7,583 nt of DNA from Candidatus Hydrogenedentota bacterium (GCA_007130675.1 SLSB01000438.1:1-7583); one strand, 5' to 3'. Shown: positions 1-5,981, numbered from the stretch's first letter. Notes: generated by a model not told the origin, from the letters alone. Numbers and translations are program-made.

Positions 1-3
1 CAA

Positions 4-52
4 CGCAGAGGCGCTGAGATCGCAGAGGCTCGCGGAGAAGACCCGCGCCTCT
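4..52. repeat. CGCNGAG heptamer cluster with GC-rich hairpin
   Basis: Four heptamers fitting CGCNGAG lie in one orientation at 4-10 (CGCAGAG), 12-18 (CGCTGAG), 21-27 (CGCAGAG) and 31-37 (CGCGGAG). The last two overlap a hairpin: AGAGG (24-28) and CGCGG (31-35) pair with CCGCG (43-47) and CCTCT (48-52), leaving a two-base bulge (29-30) and a seven-base loop (36-42). The element lies just past the stop of the methyltransferase gene. On the RNA of that gene the hairpin would form 29-57 bases after the stop, but no U-tract follows, so it is not a standard intrinsic terminator. Dispersed intergenic arrays built on CGCAGAG are known from several environmental lineages; membership of such a family is inferred. 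The remaining bases to position 80 show nothing else recognisable. Confidence 0.5.
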
Positions 53-80
53 CGCGTCCTTTCTGTACGGCCTTCAAAAT

Positions 81-884
81 CTAAGGAGCGCGCAACTCGA
101 TCCAGATGCCGTAATTCAGCGATGGATCATCCGGCGGCACGGGTATCTCGATGCGATAGGTGTCGATGCCCAACTCCGCAAACATCGCCTCGAGCGACGC
201 AGCTTCGGCTTCGCGGTCATACACCATCCTCTCGCCTTGTTGCTCGCGGATTGCCTGGGCTGTCTCGACCGGCATGTCCCGCGCCATGCCCCGGCCGATA
301 TACGCCACGCCGCCCGGTTTCAACACGCGCATGATCTCGCTGAAGCCCAGCGCCTTGTCATCCCAGAAATGGTAACTGCCGCGCGATACGATGATGTCGG
401 CGTAATTGTCGCGAAAGGGCAGCGCCTGTGCATCGGCAAAGATGGCGCTTACCCGATGGCCGAACCCCCTTTTCTCGGCCTCGGCAAAGAAGATCGGGAA
501 GAAATGCGGATTGATGTCGGCATTGATCCAATGCAGATTCGTGCGCGCGCACAATTCAAATATCAGCGTGCCCGGACCGCTGCCCAAGTCAATGCCGATG
601 CCGGTCTCCATATCGTCGAGGTTGTAATCGGCCACCAATTGTTCGGCCAGCGGGGCATACACGGGCGCGAGCACGCTACCGGCTGATTGGGTCATGCGTT
701 GGGCCGCCTCTTCGGTGAAGCGCTCATGGTCCGGGGTCAGCAACGGAGCGGCCACCACGGAAATCGCGAGGACGACGGCAAGCACGAGCGGGACGAGTTT
801 CCCGCGCCGCCGATGCGAATTGCCCGCGTCCGTCCTGCGTTGCTTCTCGTTGTACATAGACCGGAAACCACCGACAGATTTCAT
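81..884 (-). CDS. Membrane-anchored class I SAM-dependent methyltransferase (Methyltransf_11/25 type)
   Basis: This 267-residue protein has the standard motifs of a Rossmann-fold SAM methyltransferase. Motif I is GIGIDLGSGPG at residues 95-105, an acidic residue (D123, in NADINP) closes strand 2, the motif II region is FADAQALPF at 149-157, a further motif spans DIIVSRGSYHFWDD at 163-176, and RVLKPGG lies at 186-192. The acceptor substrate cannot be read from the sequence. Before the catalytic domain is a basic stretch (HRRRGK, 24-29) and a hydrophobic segment at about 30-49, which looks like a membrane anchor or uncleaved signal. The positive-inside rule would put the enzyme outside the cytoplasm, where SAM is not expected. 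The start at 884 is preferred over an in-frame ATG at 911 because AGGAGA (894-899) sits nine bases upstream of it. The gene lies 149 bp downstream of the flavocytochrome gene on the same strand; that spacer holds a TACAAT -10-like box (946-941, minus strand) but no convincing -35. Confidence 0.85.
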   Translation of the reverse strand: MKSVGGFRSMYNEKQRRTDAGNSHRRRGKLVPLVLAVVLAISVVAAPLLTPDHERFTEEAAQRMTQSAGSVLAPVYAPLAEQLVADYNLDDMETGIGIDLGSGPGTLIFELCARTNLHWINADINPHFFPIFFAEAEKRGFGHRVSAIFADAQALPFRDNYADIIVSRGSYHFWDDKALGFSEIMRVLKPGGVAYIGRGMARDMPVETAQAIREQQGERMVYDREAEAASLEAMFAELGIDTYRIEIPVPPDDPSLNYGIWIELRAP

Positions 885-893
885 GGAGAGAGC

Positions 894-899
894 TCTCCT
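894..899 (-). promoter_or_regulatory. Ribosome binding site fixing the methyltransferase start
   Basis: Read on the minus strand this is AGGAGA, followed by nine bases and then the ATG at 884-882. It lies inside the reading frame that would start from the ATG at 911, and that upstream ATG has no comparable site. The start at 884 is therefore the better choice. Confidence 0.7.
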
Positions 900-1033
900 T
901 TCAGGTGACATCTTGCGTACTCAAAGGTCCTGGTACCCCCATTGTAGCCTATCTGCCCACGGTTACCCGAGAGAATGAAAGAACCTCGAGGAAGGCAAGA
1001 TTGTTTGTCCTATTCCTGTTCATCCCCGCAAAC

Positions 1034-2458
1034 TCAGATGAGATTGAAGTCTTCAGTGATAATCTGCTCTCGGGGTATGCCCATGGCATCGAACTGCCCG
1101 GTGAGCGCGTCGACCATTGGGGCAGGCCCACAAAGGAAAATATTTCTCTGCTTCAGCTCACCCTGCACGCGGCCATTGATATAGTCCGCGGTGATTAGGC
1201 CCTGGCGGGAATCGATATAGAGTTCGTAATGATGCCCTCGCTCCTCGAACGCCTTAAAACCCTGAAAATGACTGAGAATAACCTCGTTCCGGATGTTCTT
1301 GTCGAAGCTTGCCTGGTCTTCGGTGACGCAGACGTAAAAGAGAGCTACGAGGGGGCTTTCCCAGGACTGCATAACTTCGGGGTGCAGTGTCTCGAGTTTC
1401 TGGCTGACTTCGTCTTCCGAAAGCCGCTCTTCGGAATGGAGAGCAACGTGCCACATGCCAATAAACGGGGTGATTCCAATGCCGCCACCGACAAAAACAC
1501 AGTCCCGTTCGGCGGCCAGGAATCGTTTGCTGAAATGCCCGTACGGACCATAGACGGTAACCGGGTCATCTTTCTCGAGCAGGTCAAGGCTTCGGGTGTG
1601 GTCGCCTGTCTTTTTGATTCCAAGTTTGAAGCGGGATTTCAGGTTGTAGCCTGATGCGATGGAATAGGGATGCGGCTCCGGAGTGATTCCCTGCTTATGG
1701 ATCACCAGATAAACAAACTGGCTTGGTTTGAAGTCCATCTTCTCGCCTTCAGGGGCAAGGGTGATCTCAAGTATCTCATCGCCTCTCTCGATTTCCTCGA
1801 CACGGTAGCGGTAACGGGGTCCGAGAAAGCGGTACAGAAAACGGATGTACACATAGGAAACCGCTGCTATCCCCAGAATTCCGTACATCCACAAGCCCAG
1901 CAGTGGATACGCCGCGATATCCCTTTCTACGACATACACGTGGATGATTACCGCGAGCAGCACTAAACCGAAAAACTCGTGGGTCCTCTTCCAGATGTGA
2001 TAGGGAATCTTGATCCATAGGGTGACCGCTATTAGCCCGAACATCAGCAAAAAGGTGGCGACACCCAGATTGTGACCAACCCAATAGCGGAATCCACCCG
2101 TGCGCAGGAACCACAGTCTTTGGAGAAAATCACTCACATCGGGAAGTTTGTGCGCGGCAAGACAGACAGGATGGACAATAATCACGTAGAATGCCCATTT
2201 TCCCAACGATTTGTGGACCTGATAGACATTGTCGAGACCGCCGAAATGGTCTTCGACTAAACGTATGCGGGTGGAGAGTAAAATGGACCAGAACATAAGA
2301 ATTACGGCAGTAAGCGAAGCGGCTTTGGCCGGATATTTGAAAGGGTCGTCAAACCAGTCGTGATAATACCATTTGCTGCCGAGCCAGATGGTCAGTGTAA
2401 TGGCCAGCGAGATGAGAATCGCCCGATAGTTGTGAAGTGTGCCGGATTTCTTCAGCAT
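1034..2458 (-). CDS. Ferric reductase / NADPH-oxidase-like transmembrane flavocytochrome b
   Basis: The 474-residue protein should carry electrons from NAD(P)H through FAD and two membrane haems to an acceptor on the outer face of the inner membrane (ferric chelate, oxygen or another acceptor). About six hydrophobic helices fill residues 12-207. Four histidines are placed like haem ligands: H82 and H96 on the third helix, H160 and H173 on the fifth. The 14- and 13-residue separations equal those of NOX and SpNOX enzymes. The cytosolic half has an FAD-type HPYSIAS (263-269), a nucleotide-binding GGGIGITPF (324-332) and LCGPAPM (442-448). A polar insert of about 25 residues (343-367) follows the nucleotide loop. 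The start is supported by AGGAG at 2470-2474, eleven bases upstream. The gene is divergent from the small His/Cys-rich gene, and the methyltransferase follows it. The fold is secure; ferric reductase versus NOX-like activity is not decided by sequence. Confidence 0.9.
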   Translation of the reverse strand: MLKKSGTLHNYRAILISLAITLTIWLGSKWYYHDWFDDPFKYPAKAASLTAVILMFWSILLSTRIRLVEDHFGGLDNVYQVHKSLGKWAFYVIIVHPVCLAAHKLPDVSDFLQRLWFLRTGGFRYWVGHNLGVATFLLMFGLIAVTLWIKIPYHIWKRTHEFFGLVLLAVIIHVYVVERDIAAYPLLGLWMYGILGIAAVSYVYIRFLYRFLGPRYRYRVEEIERGDEILEITLAPEGEKMDFKPSQFVYLVIHKQGITPEPHPYSIASGYNLKSRFKLGIKKTGDHTRSLDLLEKDDPVTVYGPYGHFSKRFLAAERDCVFVGGGIGITPFIGMWHVALHSEERLSEDEVSQKLETLHPEVMQSWESPLVALFYVCVTEDQASFDKNIRNEVILSHFQGFKAFEERGHHYELYIDSRQGLITADYINGRVQGELKQRNIFLCGPAPMVDALTGQFDAMGIPREQIITEDFNLI

Positions 2459-2503
2459 GATTACCGGGGCTCCTTCGTGTTCGCCAATGGCTCACATGAA
2501 TAG

Positions 2504-2579
2504 ATGGGCATCCGTCCTACTCCTCTCTCCCGAACCCGTATAAAGACCGACCGCGCTTATCAGCATACATTATGCCCAT
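2504..2579. repeat. Inverted repeat ATGGGCAT / ATGCCCAT flanking the reductase upstream region
   Basis: ATGGGCAT at 2504-2511 is the exact reverse complement of ATGCCCAT at 2572-2579, with 60 bp between the arms. The pair lies 46-121 bp upstream of the flavocytochrome start, so it could be a pair of protein-binding half-sites or a chance match. No promoter of good quality was seen for the minus-strand gene between the arms. Confidence 0.3.
2563..2575. promoter_or_regulatory. Short palindrome GCATA-CAT-TATGC, possible operator
   Basis: A perfect 5-bp inverted repeat with a three-base centre. Its right arm overlaps the distal copy of the ATGCCCAT repeat. It is about 105 bp upstream of the flavocytochrome start and 157 bp upstream of the small plus-strand gene, so a bound regulator could affect either. 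It does not match a Fur box that I recognise. Confidence 0.25.
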
Positions 2580-2659
2580 GCGGCGTTCACTGTGGAAGAA
2601 GTATTCAACACCAGTTGTTAATCAATGTGTGCATCTGCCGACCGCTCACGTGCCCCCGG

Positions 2660-2692
2660 GCGTCTTGGCGCAGTTTTTTGCCAAGAATACGC
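2660..2692. promoter_or_regulatory. Operator-like inverted repeat overlapping the -35 of the His/Cys-rich gene
   Basis: CTTGGC (2664-2669) and GCCAAG (2680-2685) are exact inverted copies separated by ten bases. The outer GCGT (2660-2663) and ACGC (2689-2692) extend the symmetry after a three-base offset. The right arm covers part of the TTGCCA -35 box at 2678-2683. A dimeric regulator bound here would block that promoter. The element lies upstream of the predicted transcription start, so a DNA operator is more likely than an RNA structure. Confidence 0.4.
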
Positions 2693-2706
2693 TGGTCGTG
2701 TAGAAT
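2678..2706 (+). promoter_or_regulatory. Sigma70-like promoter of the His/Cys-rich small protein gene
   Basis: TTGCCA (2678-2683) and TAGAAT (2701-2706) each match the consensus at five of six bases and are separated by the optimal 17 bp. Initiation would fall near 2713, giving a leader of about 20 bases that contains the Shine-Dalgarno AAGGAGGA at 2716-2723. This is the best promoter match found in the window. Confidence 0.55.
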
Positions 2707-2715
2707 GTCAACGAT

Positions 2716-2723
2716 AAGGAGGA
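2716..2723 (+). promoter_or_regulatory. Near-perfect Shine-Dalgarno of the His/Cys-rich gene
   Basis: AAGGAGGA ends eight bases before the ATG at 2732. It fixes the start of a short gene whose reading frame is open farther upstream to 2504, and it is strong evidence that the gene is translated. Confidence 0.7.
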
Positions 2724-2731
2724 TTGTTTCG

Positions 2732-2980
2732 ATGCGCATATTCAAACCTGTAGCCATGGTAGTTCTTCTCGTGGCGGCTGTGGTGGCATTTGGATTCGCC
2801 GGGCAGTATGTCTTGCATGAGGGTGCCGATCCTCCACACAGAGGCTCCAGCATGCTCGATGGGTGCTGCCCCGGACATAGCACGTCGGCTTGGACCCAGC
2901 ACGGCAACCATGAGGCCCATGGCGAAGCCTGCGAACTGGGTGATACGGATGTGGATACTCCCGAAGCCCAGGCGCAATAG
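2732..2980 (+). CDS. Small exported or membrane-anchored His/Cys-rich protein, function unknown
   Basis: I do not recognise this 82-residue protein. Residues 1-5 are basic (MRIFK) and 7-24 are strongly hydrophobic, so it is exported or anchored with its C-terminal part outside the cytoplasm. There is no clear lipobox. The polar part (25-82) concentrates possible metal ligands: H29, H36, C45, C46, H49, H57, H60, H63 and C67, including CCPGH and the HGNHEAHGEAC run (57-67). The tail from 68 to 82 is acidic. This pattern suggests binding of a transition metal, but no known metal-site family is recognised and CXXCH haem sites are absent. Promoter, operator-like repeat and Shine-Dalgarno line up immediately upstream. 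The divergent neighbour is the transmembrane flavocytochrome, so a shared role in metal or redox handling is possible but inferred. The 90-bp convergent spacer after the stop has only a weak stem (CGGC/GCCG, 3050-3064) before TTTCTCTT. Confidence 0.65.
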   Translation: MRIFKPVAMVVLLVAAVVAFGFAGQYVLHEGADPPHRGSSMLDGCCPGHSTSAWTQHGNHEAHGEACELGDTDVDTPEAQAQ

Positions 2981-3070
2981 GCCATAGCCCAATCGGAAGC
3001 GTTCAAAGAGGCGGTTCGCGAAAGCTATCCAGGACTTCCGGCGAGGTCGCGGCGAATACGGCCGTTTCTC

Positions 3071-3901
3071 TTACGACGCGCGAAACAGCCGGCGTGTGGC
3101 ACTGCGAGCAATGCGGCGGCTGAACCAGGGCCAGAACCGTTCGAGGTAATAGATGAAGCGGGCCTCTGGCGAAACCAGCACAAGGCGCTTGTCTTTTTCG
3201 ATCCCGTTCGTCACCGCCGCCGCAACGCGTTGCGGTCCATAACCGCGCGACGCGTATTTCTGCCGAAGAGTCGAGCGGACGCATTCCGCCCCAGCTCCTG
3301 CACCACGAATCCGCATGGTTTCAATGATGCCCGTATTTATCATGCCCGGACATACCGTCGACACACCCACGCCTGTTCCACGAAGGTCCTCGGCTAGCGC
3401 ATGGGAATACCCAAAAACACCAAACTTTGATGCAAGATACCCTGTCACGCCGCCACTTGGCCAAAAGCCGTACATCGACACAATGTTGCAGATGTGCGCT
3501 CGCTTGCCCGCCACTGCAAGTTGCGGCAAGAAGAAGTGGCAAGTGTGAATCACCCCCAACAGGTTTACCGAAATCACCCAATCCCAATCATCGAGCGATA
3601 TGTCCCGCGCTGTCCCGCACATGTAAACGCCGGCACAGTTGACAAGAATATCCGCGCCGCCCATCCGCTCGGATACCGACTCGGCGAAATGTCTTATCTG
3701 TTCGCGATCCGCTATGTCCGTGGGTTCCGCGAACACATCGTGCCCCGCCTGGCGCAGCTCGTTGCACAGCCGCTCCAGTGCAGGCGCATCCACGTCGCAT
3801 AGCGCCAGACGGCTGCCGCGCCGCGCCAGGGCACGGGCCACTTCTCGGCCTATGCCGCCCGCGGCGCCGGTCACGACCGCGGTTGCGCCCTGTATAATCA
3901 T
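3071..3901 (-). CDS. Short-chain dehydrogenase/reductase (classical SDR)
   Basis: A 276-residue NAD(P)-dependent oxidoreductase of the classical SDR family. The dinucleotide loop TGAAGGIG is at 11-18 and NCAG at 88-91. The catalytic set is complete: N113, S142, Y155 and K159 (YLASK), with Ser 13 residues before Tyr as usual. CPG at 184-186 is the region after strand 6. D36 at the end of the second strand favours NAD(H) over NADP(H). The substrate cannot be told. Residues beyond about 245 go past the usual core and form an aromatic and arginine-rich tail (FIYYLERFWPWF, then several Arg), perhaps an amphipathic membrane-contacting helix. GGAG at 3910-3913 lies eight bases before the ATG. The gene follows the pseudopilin gene by 32 bp on the same strand and may be co-transcribed. 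It is convergent with the His/Cys-rich gene. Confidence 0.9.
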   Translation of the reverse strand: MIIQGATAVVTGAAGGIGREVARALARRGSRLALCDVDAPALERLCNELRQAGHDVFAEPTDIADREQIRHFAESVSERMGGADILVNCAGVYMCGTARDISLDDWDWVISVNLLGVIHTCHFFLPQLAVAGKRAHICNIVSMYGFWPSGGVTGYLASKFGVFGYSHALAEDLRGTGVGVSTVCPGMINTGIIETMRIRGAGAGAECVRSTLRQKYASRGYGPQRVAAAVTNGIEKDKRLVLVSPEARFIYYLERFWPWFSRRIARSATRRLFRAS

Positions 3902-3933
3902 GGGGGCTGCTCCGCAGGTTCGGGTTCGAGAGT

Positions 3934-4815
3934 TTAGTGCAACACGTCTTTCATATAGCCCAGAAGCCAGGCGAATACGGTGTTGGCGGGGTGCTCTCCG
4001 GGATATCGGATAAACTTGACGTGTCCATCCATGTAAAGGACATTCGCTCCGCCGGGGATGTGGTTGAAATCGTCCGTGATTGTCGTTACCTGGTCGTGCA
4101 TCACCACGAGTTCGCTCTGGGCCTGTGCAGACGCCGCAGGATTGTTGATGTCGGTGATAAAGAAGCGTTCAATGCCTTCACGGAAGCGGTAGGCAATCTT
4201 GCCGCCGGCCTCGATGTCTCGGTCAAACTTGGCGACTTGCTGTTCGACAGTGCTCCCAGGATTCGTGAACAGGTCGAGCACCTCGAAGATGAAATCGGGA
4301 TCGAAGCTGTCAAACGAAGGAGCCGGAGCATTTTCATCGACACCCGGAGCCACATACAGCGTCGGCGTGATTGCCCACCCCATGTAGTTATACGAGAGAT
4401 ACTCCAACCGGCAAGGATTAATCCCGTTGGCCGGGTTGCCGTTGTAACTGAAACGCCCCCGTTCGATCTCGGCGCGTCCGTCCGTGTCCGACGGGCAGGC
4501 AAGAATATTCACATCGGTCAAGTATTCCGGATACACCGAGGGGCCGAAGAAAAACATCACGTGACCGTTGGGGACGTTGCATTCTTCCGTTGCCTTATTG
4601 TTCAGGTAGGGTGATACCATCGGGAACTTCTCTCCCCTTGATTCATTCGCGTACATCTTGAAGACAAGGCCCATCTGTTTCAGGTTGTTGGCGCAGGCCG
4701 CCCGTCGGGCCGCCTCGCGCGCACGCGCCAGGGCCGGCAGCAGAATCGCCGCAAGAATACCGATAATCGCGATTACAACCAGCAATTCAATCAGCGTAAA
4801 CCCTTTCTTTCGCAT
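3934..4815 (-). CDS. Type II secretion/type IV pilus-like pseudopilin with HX9DG-type C-terminal signature
   Basis: The 293-residue protein starts with a class III prepilin leader: MRKKG followed by FTLIELLVVIAIIGILAAIL, with G5 as the peptidase site, F6 as the methylated residue and E10 as the conserved Glu+5. The hydrophobic helix (6-30) is followed by an Ala/Arg-rich extension and NNLKQMGLVFKMYANES (43-59), typical of the large prepilin families of PVC and Hydrogenedentota-like bacteria. At 252-269 is HIPGGANVLYMDGHVKFI, the signature of the HX9DG prepilin family, here with ten residues between H252 and D263. Four cysteines (41, 79, 107, 135) could give disulfides after export. It would sit in the inner membrane and assemble into a pseudopilus or act as a surface component; its real job is not known. 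A purine-rich GAGGAGGAGT (4833-4824) precedes the start. It is divergent from the AraC regulator and is followed by the SDR gene. Confidence 0.93.
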   Translation of the reverse strand: MRKKGFTLIELLVVIAIIGILAAILLPALARAREAARRAACANNLKQMGLVFKMYANESRGEKFPMVSPYLNNKATEECNVPNGHVMFFFGPSVYPEYLTDVNILACPSDTDGRAEIERGRFSYNGNPANGINPCRLEYLSYNYMGWAITPTLYVAPGVDENAPAPSFDSFDPDFIFEVLDLFTNPGSTVEQQVAKFDRDIEAGGKIAYRFREGIERFFITDINNPAASAQAQSELVVMHDQVTTITDDFNHIPGGANVLYMDGHVKFIRYPGEHPANTVFAWLLGYMKDVLH

Positions 4816-4959
4816 AGCCAGTCACTCCTCCTCGTTTGGGCGGTCTATTCGTCACACCCGATGAATACCAAGCCACGCTCTCCCAATGGATTGTCTCCGC
4901 GTGCTATCATAATAAAAAGGGGGCGAATGCGGCTAGTATAAAGGACGGTGGATTTTTGT
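4816..4959. promoter_or_regulatory. Divergent intergenic region between pseudopilin and AraC regulator
   Basis: This 144-bp spacer must hold the control signals of both genes. An AT-rich block (4905-4918) and a TATAAA (4937-4942) are -10 candidates, but I found no well-spaced -35 partner for either direction, which fits promoters that depend on an activator. No clear pair of direct repeats of the AraC operator type was found by eye. The regulator may control itself and the divergent gene from here; this is inferred from the arrangement only. Confidence 0.35.
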
Positions 4960-5937
4960 ATGAAACCTGATGAACTATTGCGGCCCGATTTCACCGTGCC
5001 CAACTATCATCAGCAACTCACCGCAACCCGGCCCATTCAGGTCTACACCTATTTCTGGGGCACGATGCCCGCCTCGGGAATTCCTCCGCGTGCGCCCGCG
5101 ACCCCGCCCTCCGCTCCGGTGCACGTCTTTGAAGGGGCGACGCGCCTGGTGCCGCACGACCACGAGCATTGCGAGTTTGCCCTGGTGCTCTCCGGCAGAG
5201 CCGTGCATCGCACGTCTCAGAACAGCCGCCCTATTCAGGAAGGTTCGGTGATTATCGTTGCGCCGAGCGATGTGCACGCACTCGAAAACATCCGCCAACT
5301 GTGGCTCGTGAACTGCACCTACCTTACGGAATACCTGTTCTACGAGCCGCGGGAAATCCTTTCGGTTGATGGTCTCGCGCCGCTGTTCTTTCACGGCGCC
5401 ATCGTCGGCGGCGGCACGCGGGCCCAAGTTCCGCAGTGGAACATATCCCGACGGCTGCTCGAGAAGTGCATCCTCGAGTTGCAAGACATAGCCGCCGAAC
5501 GCGCCCGCCCTGATGCCTCTCCGGTATTCATGCGGAGAACCCTCGAGAAACTCATGCTCCTTCTTCATCGCTCCCATGCAGAATCCGAAGAGCCGCCCCA
5601 TATCCCCGTTGACGCGAAGATACGTCAGGTGGTCGAGGTCATCGAAGAAACCATCGAGTCGGGCGAGCCATTCAGCGCTGCGGGCCTTGCCCTCGAGATG
5701 GGGTTGTCACGCGACTATCTCGCCCAATGGTTCAAACGCGCCACCGGGTACACCCCCACCGGCTACTACCAGCACCGGCGTGTTCAGCAGGCGTGCCGGC
5801 TTCTCCTCGACAGATCCACCTGCCTTACCACGATCGCGCAGGAACTCGGCTATCACGACAGCGCCCACTTCTCTCGCGTCTTCAAGCAATACCGCGGCAT
5901 CTCTCCAAAAACATTTCAACTGAGATATGCAGATTGA
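4960..5937 (+). CDS. AraC-family transcriptional regulator with N-terminal cupin sensor
   Basis: A 325-residue one-component regulator. The N-terminal half has an AraC-type cupin: HDHEHCEFALVLSG (66-79), AVHR (81-84) and GSVIIVAPSDVHAL (95-108), which would bind a small effector, probably a sugar. The C-terminal domain (about 221-325) has two helix-turn-helix units: FSAAGLALEMGLSRDYLAQWFKR (in two parts, 238-249 and 250-260) followed by TGYTP, and TTIAQELGYHDSAHFSRVFK (290-309) followed by GISPKTF, the family signature. The ATG at 4960 is preferred over the in-frame GTG at 4948: AAGGA (4941-4945) is only two bases from the GTG, while the GGTGG at 4946-4950 is nine bases from the ATG. Support for the exact start is moderate. 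It is divergent from the pseudopilin/SDR pair and convergent with the lyase, so it may sense a glycan breakdown product. Confidence 0.92.
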   Translation: MKPDELLRPDFTVPNYHQQLTATRPIQVYTYFWGTMPASGIPPRAPATPPSAPVHVFEGATRLVPHDHEHCEFALVLSGRAVHRTSQNSRPIQEGSVIIVAPSDVHALENIRQLWLVNCTYLTEYLFYEPREILSVDGLAPLFFHGAIVGGGTRAQVPQWNISRRLLEKCILELQDIAAERARPDASPVFMRRTLEKLMLLLHRSHAESEEPPHIPVDAKIRQVVEVIEETIESGEPFSAAGLALEMGLSRDYLAQWFKRATGYTPTGYYQHRRVQQACRLLLDRSTCLTTIAQELGYHDSAHFSRVFKQYRGISPKTFQLRYAD

Positions 5938-5981
5938 CGGACCTGGCATATGTGAAAGCAACGCCGGCATAGCAGAGACCC

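Noticed and set aside
237..686. Plus-strand frame of 149 codons opposite the methyltransferase
   Set aside because: Antisense to intact SAM-binding motifs; no start signals or family features.
885..911. Upstream ATG at 911 as start of the methyltransferase
   Set aside because: The added nine codons contain the AGGAGA ribosome site for the ATG at 884, and no site precedes 911.
981..1000. CCTCGAGG palindrome after the flavocytochrome gene as a terminator
   Set aside because: The palindrome leaves no loop for a stable hairpin, the flanking bases do not pair, and there is only a broken T-rich tract.
2504..2731. N-terminal extension of the His/Cys-rich gene to an ATG at 2504
   Set aside because: The extension would cover the promoter and Shine-Dalgarno, has no signal character, and would bury the hydrophobic export segment inside the protein.
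2605..3006. 133-residue minus-strand frame opposite the His/Cys-rich gene
   Set aside because: Low-complexity Ser/Ala/Trp/Cys content, no domain, and it covers the promoter of the plus-strand gene; it is a shadow.
2994..3040. CGGAAG/CTTCCG pair in the convergent spacer as a terminator
   Set aside because: Only six pairs around a 35-base loop, and no T-run follows.
3937..4614. Long plus-strand frame of 225 codons opposite the pseudopilin
   Set aside because: It is antisense to a gene with a clear prepilin leader and family signature, and its translation shows no recognisable domain.
4948..4959. GTG at 4948 as start of the AraC regulator
   Set aside because: The only purine-rich site, AAGGA, would be two bases away, too close. 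The ATG at 4960 has more normal spacing.
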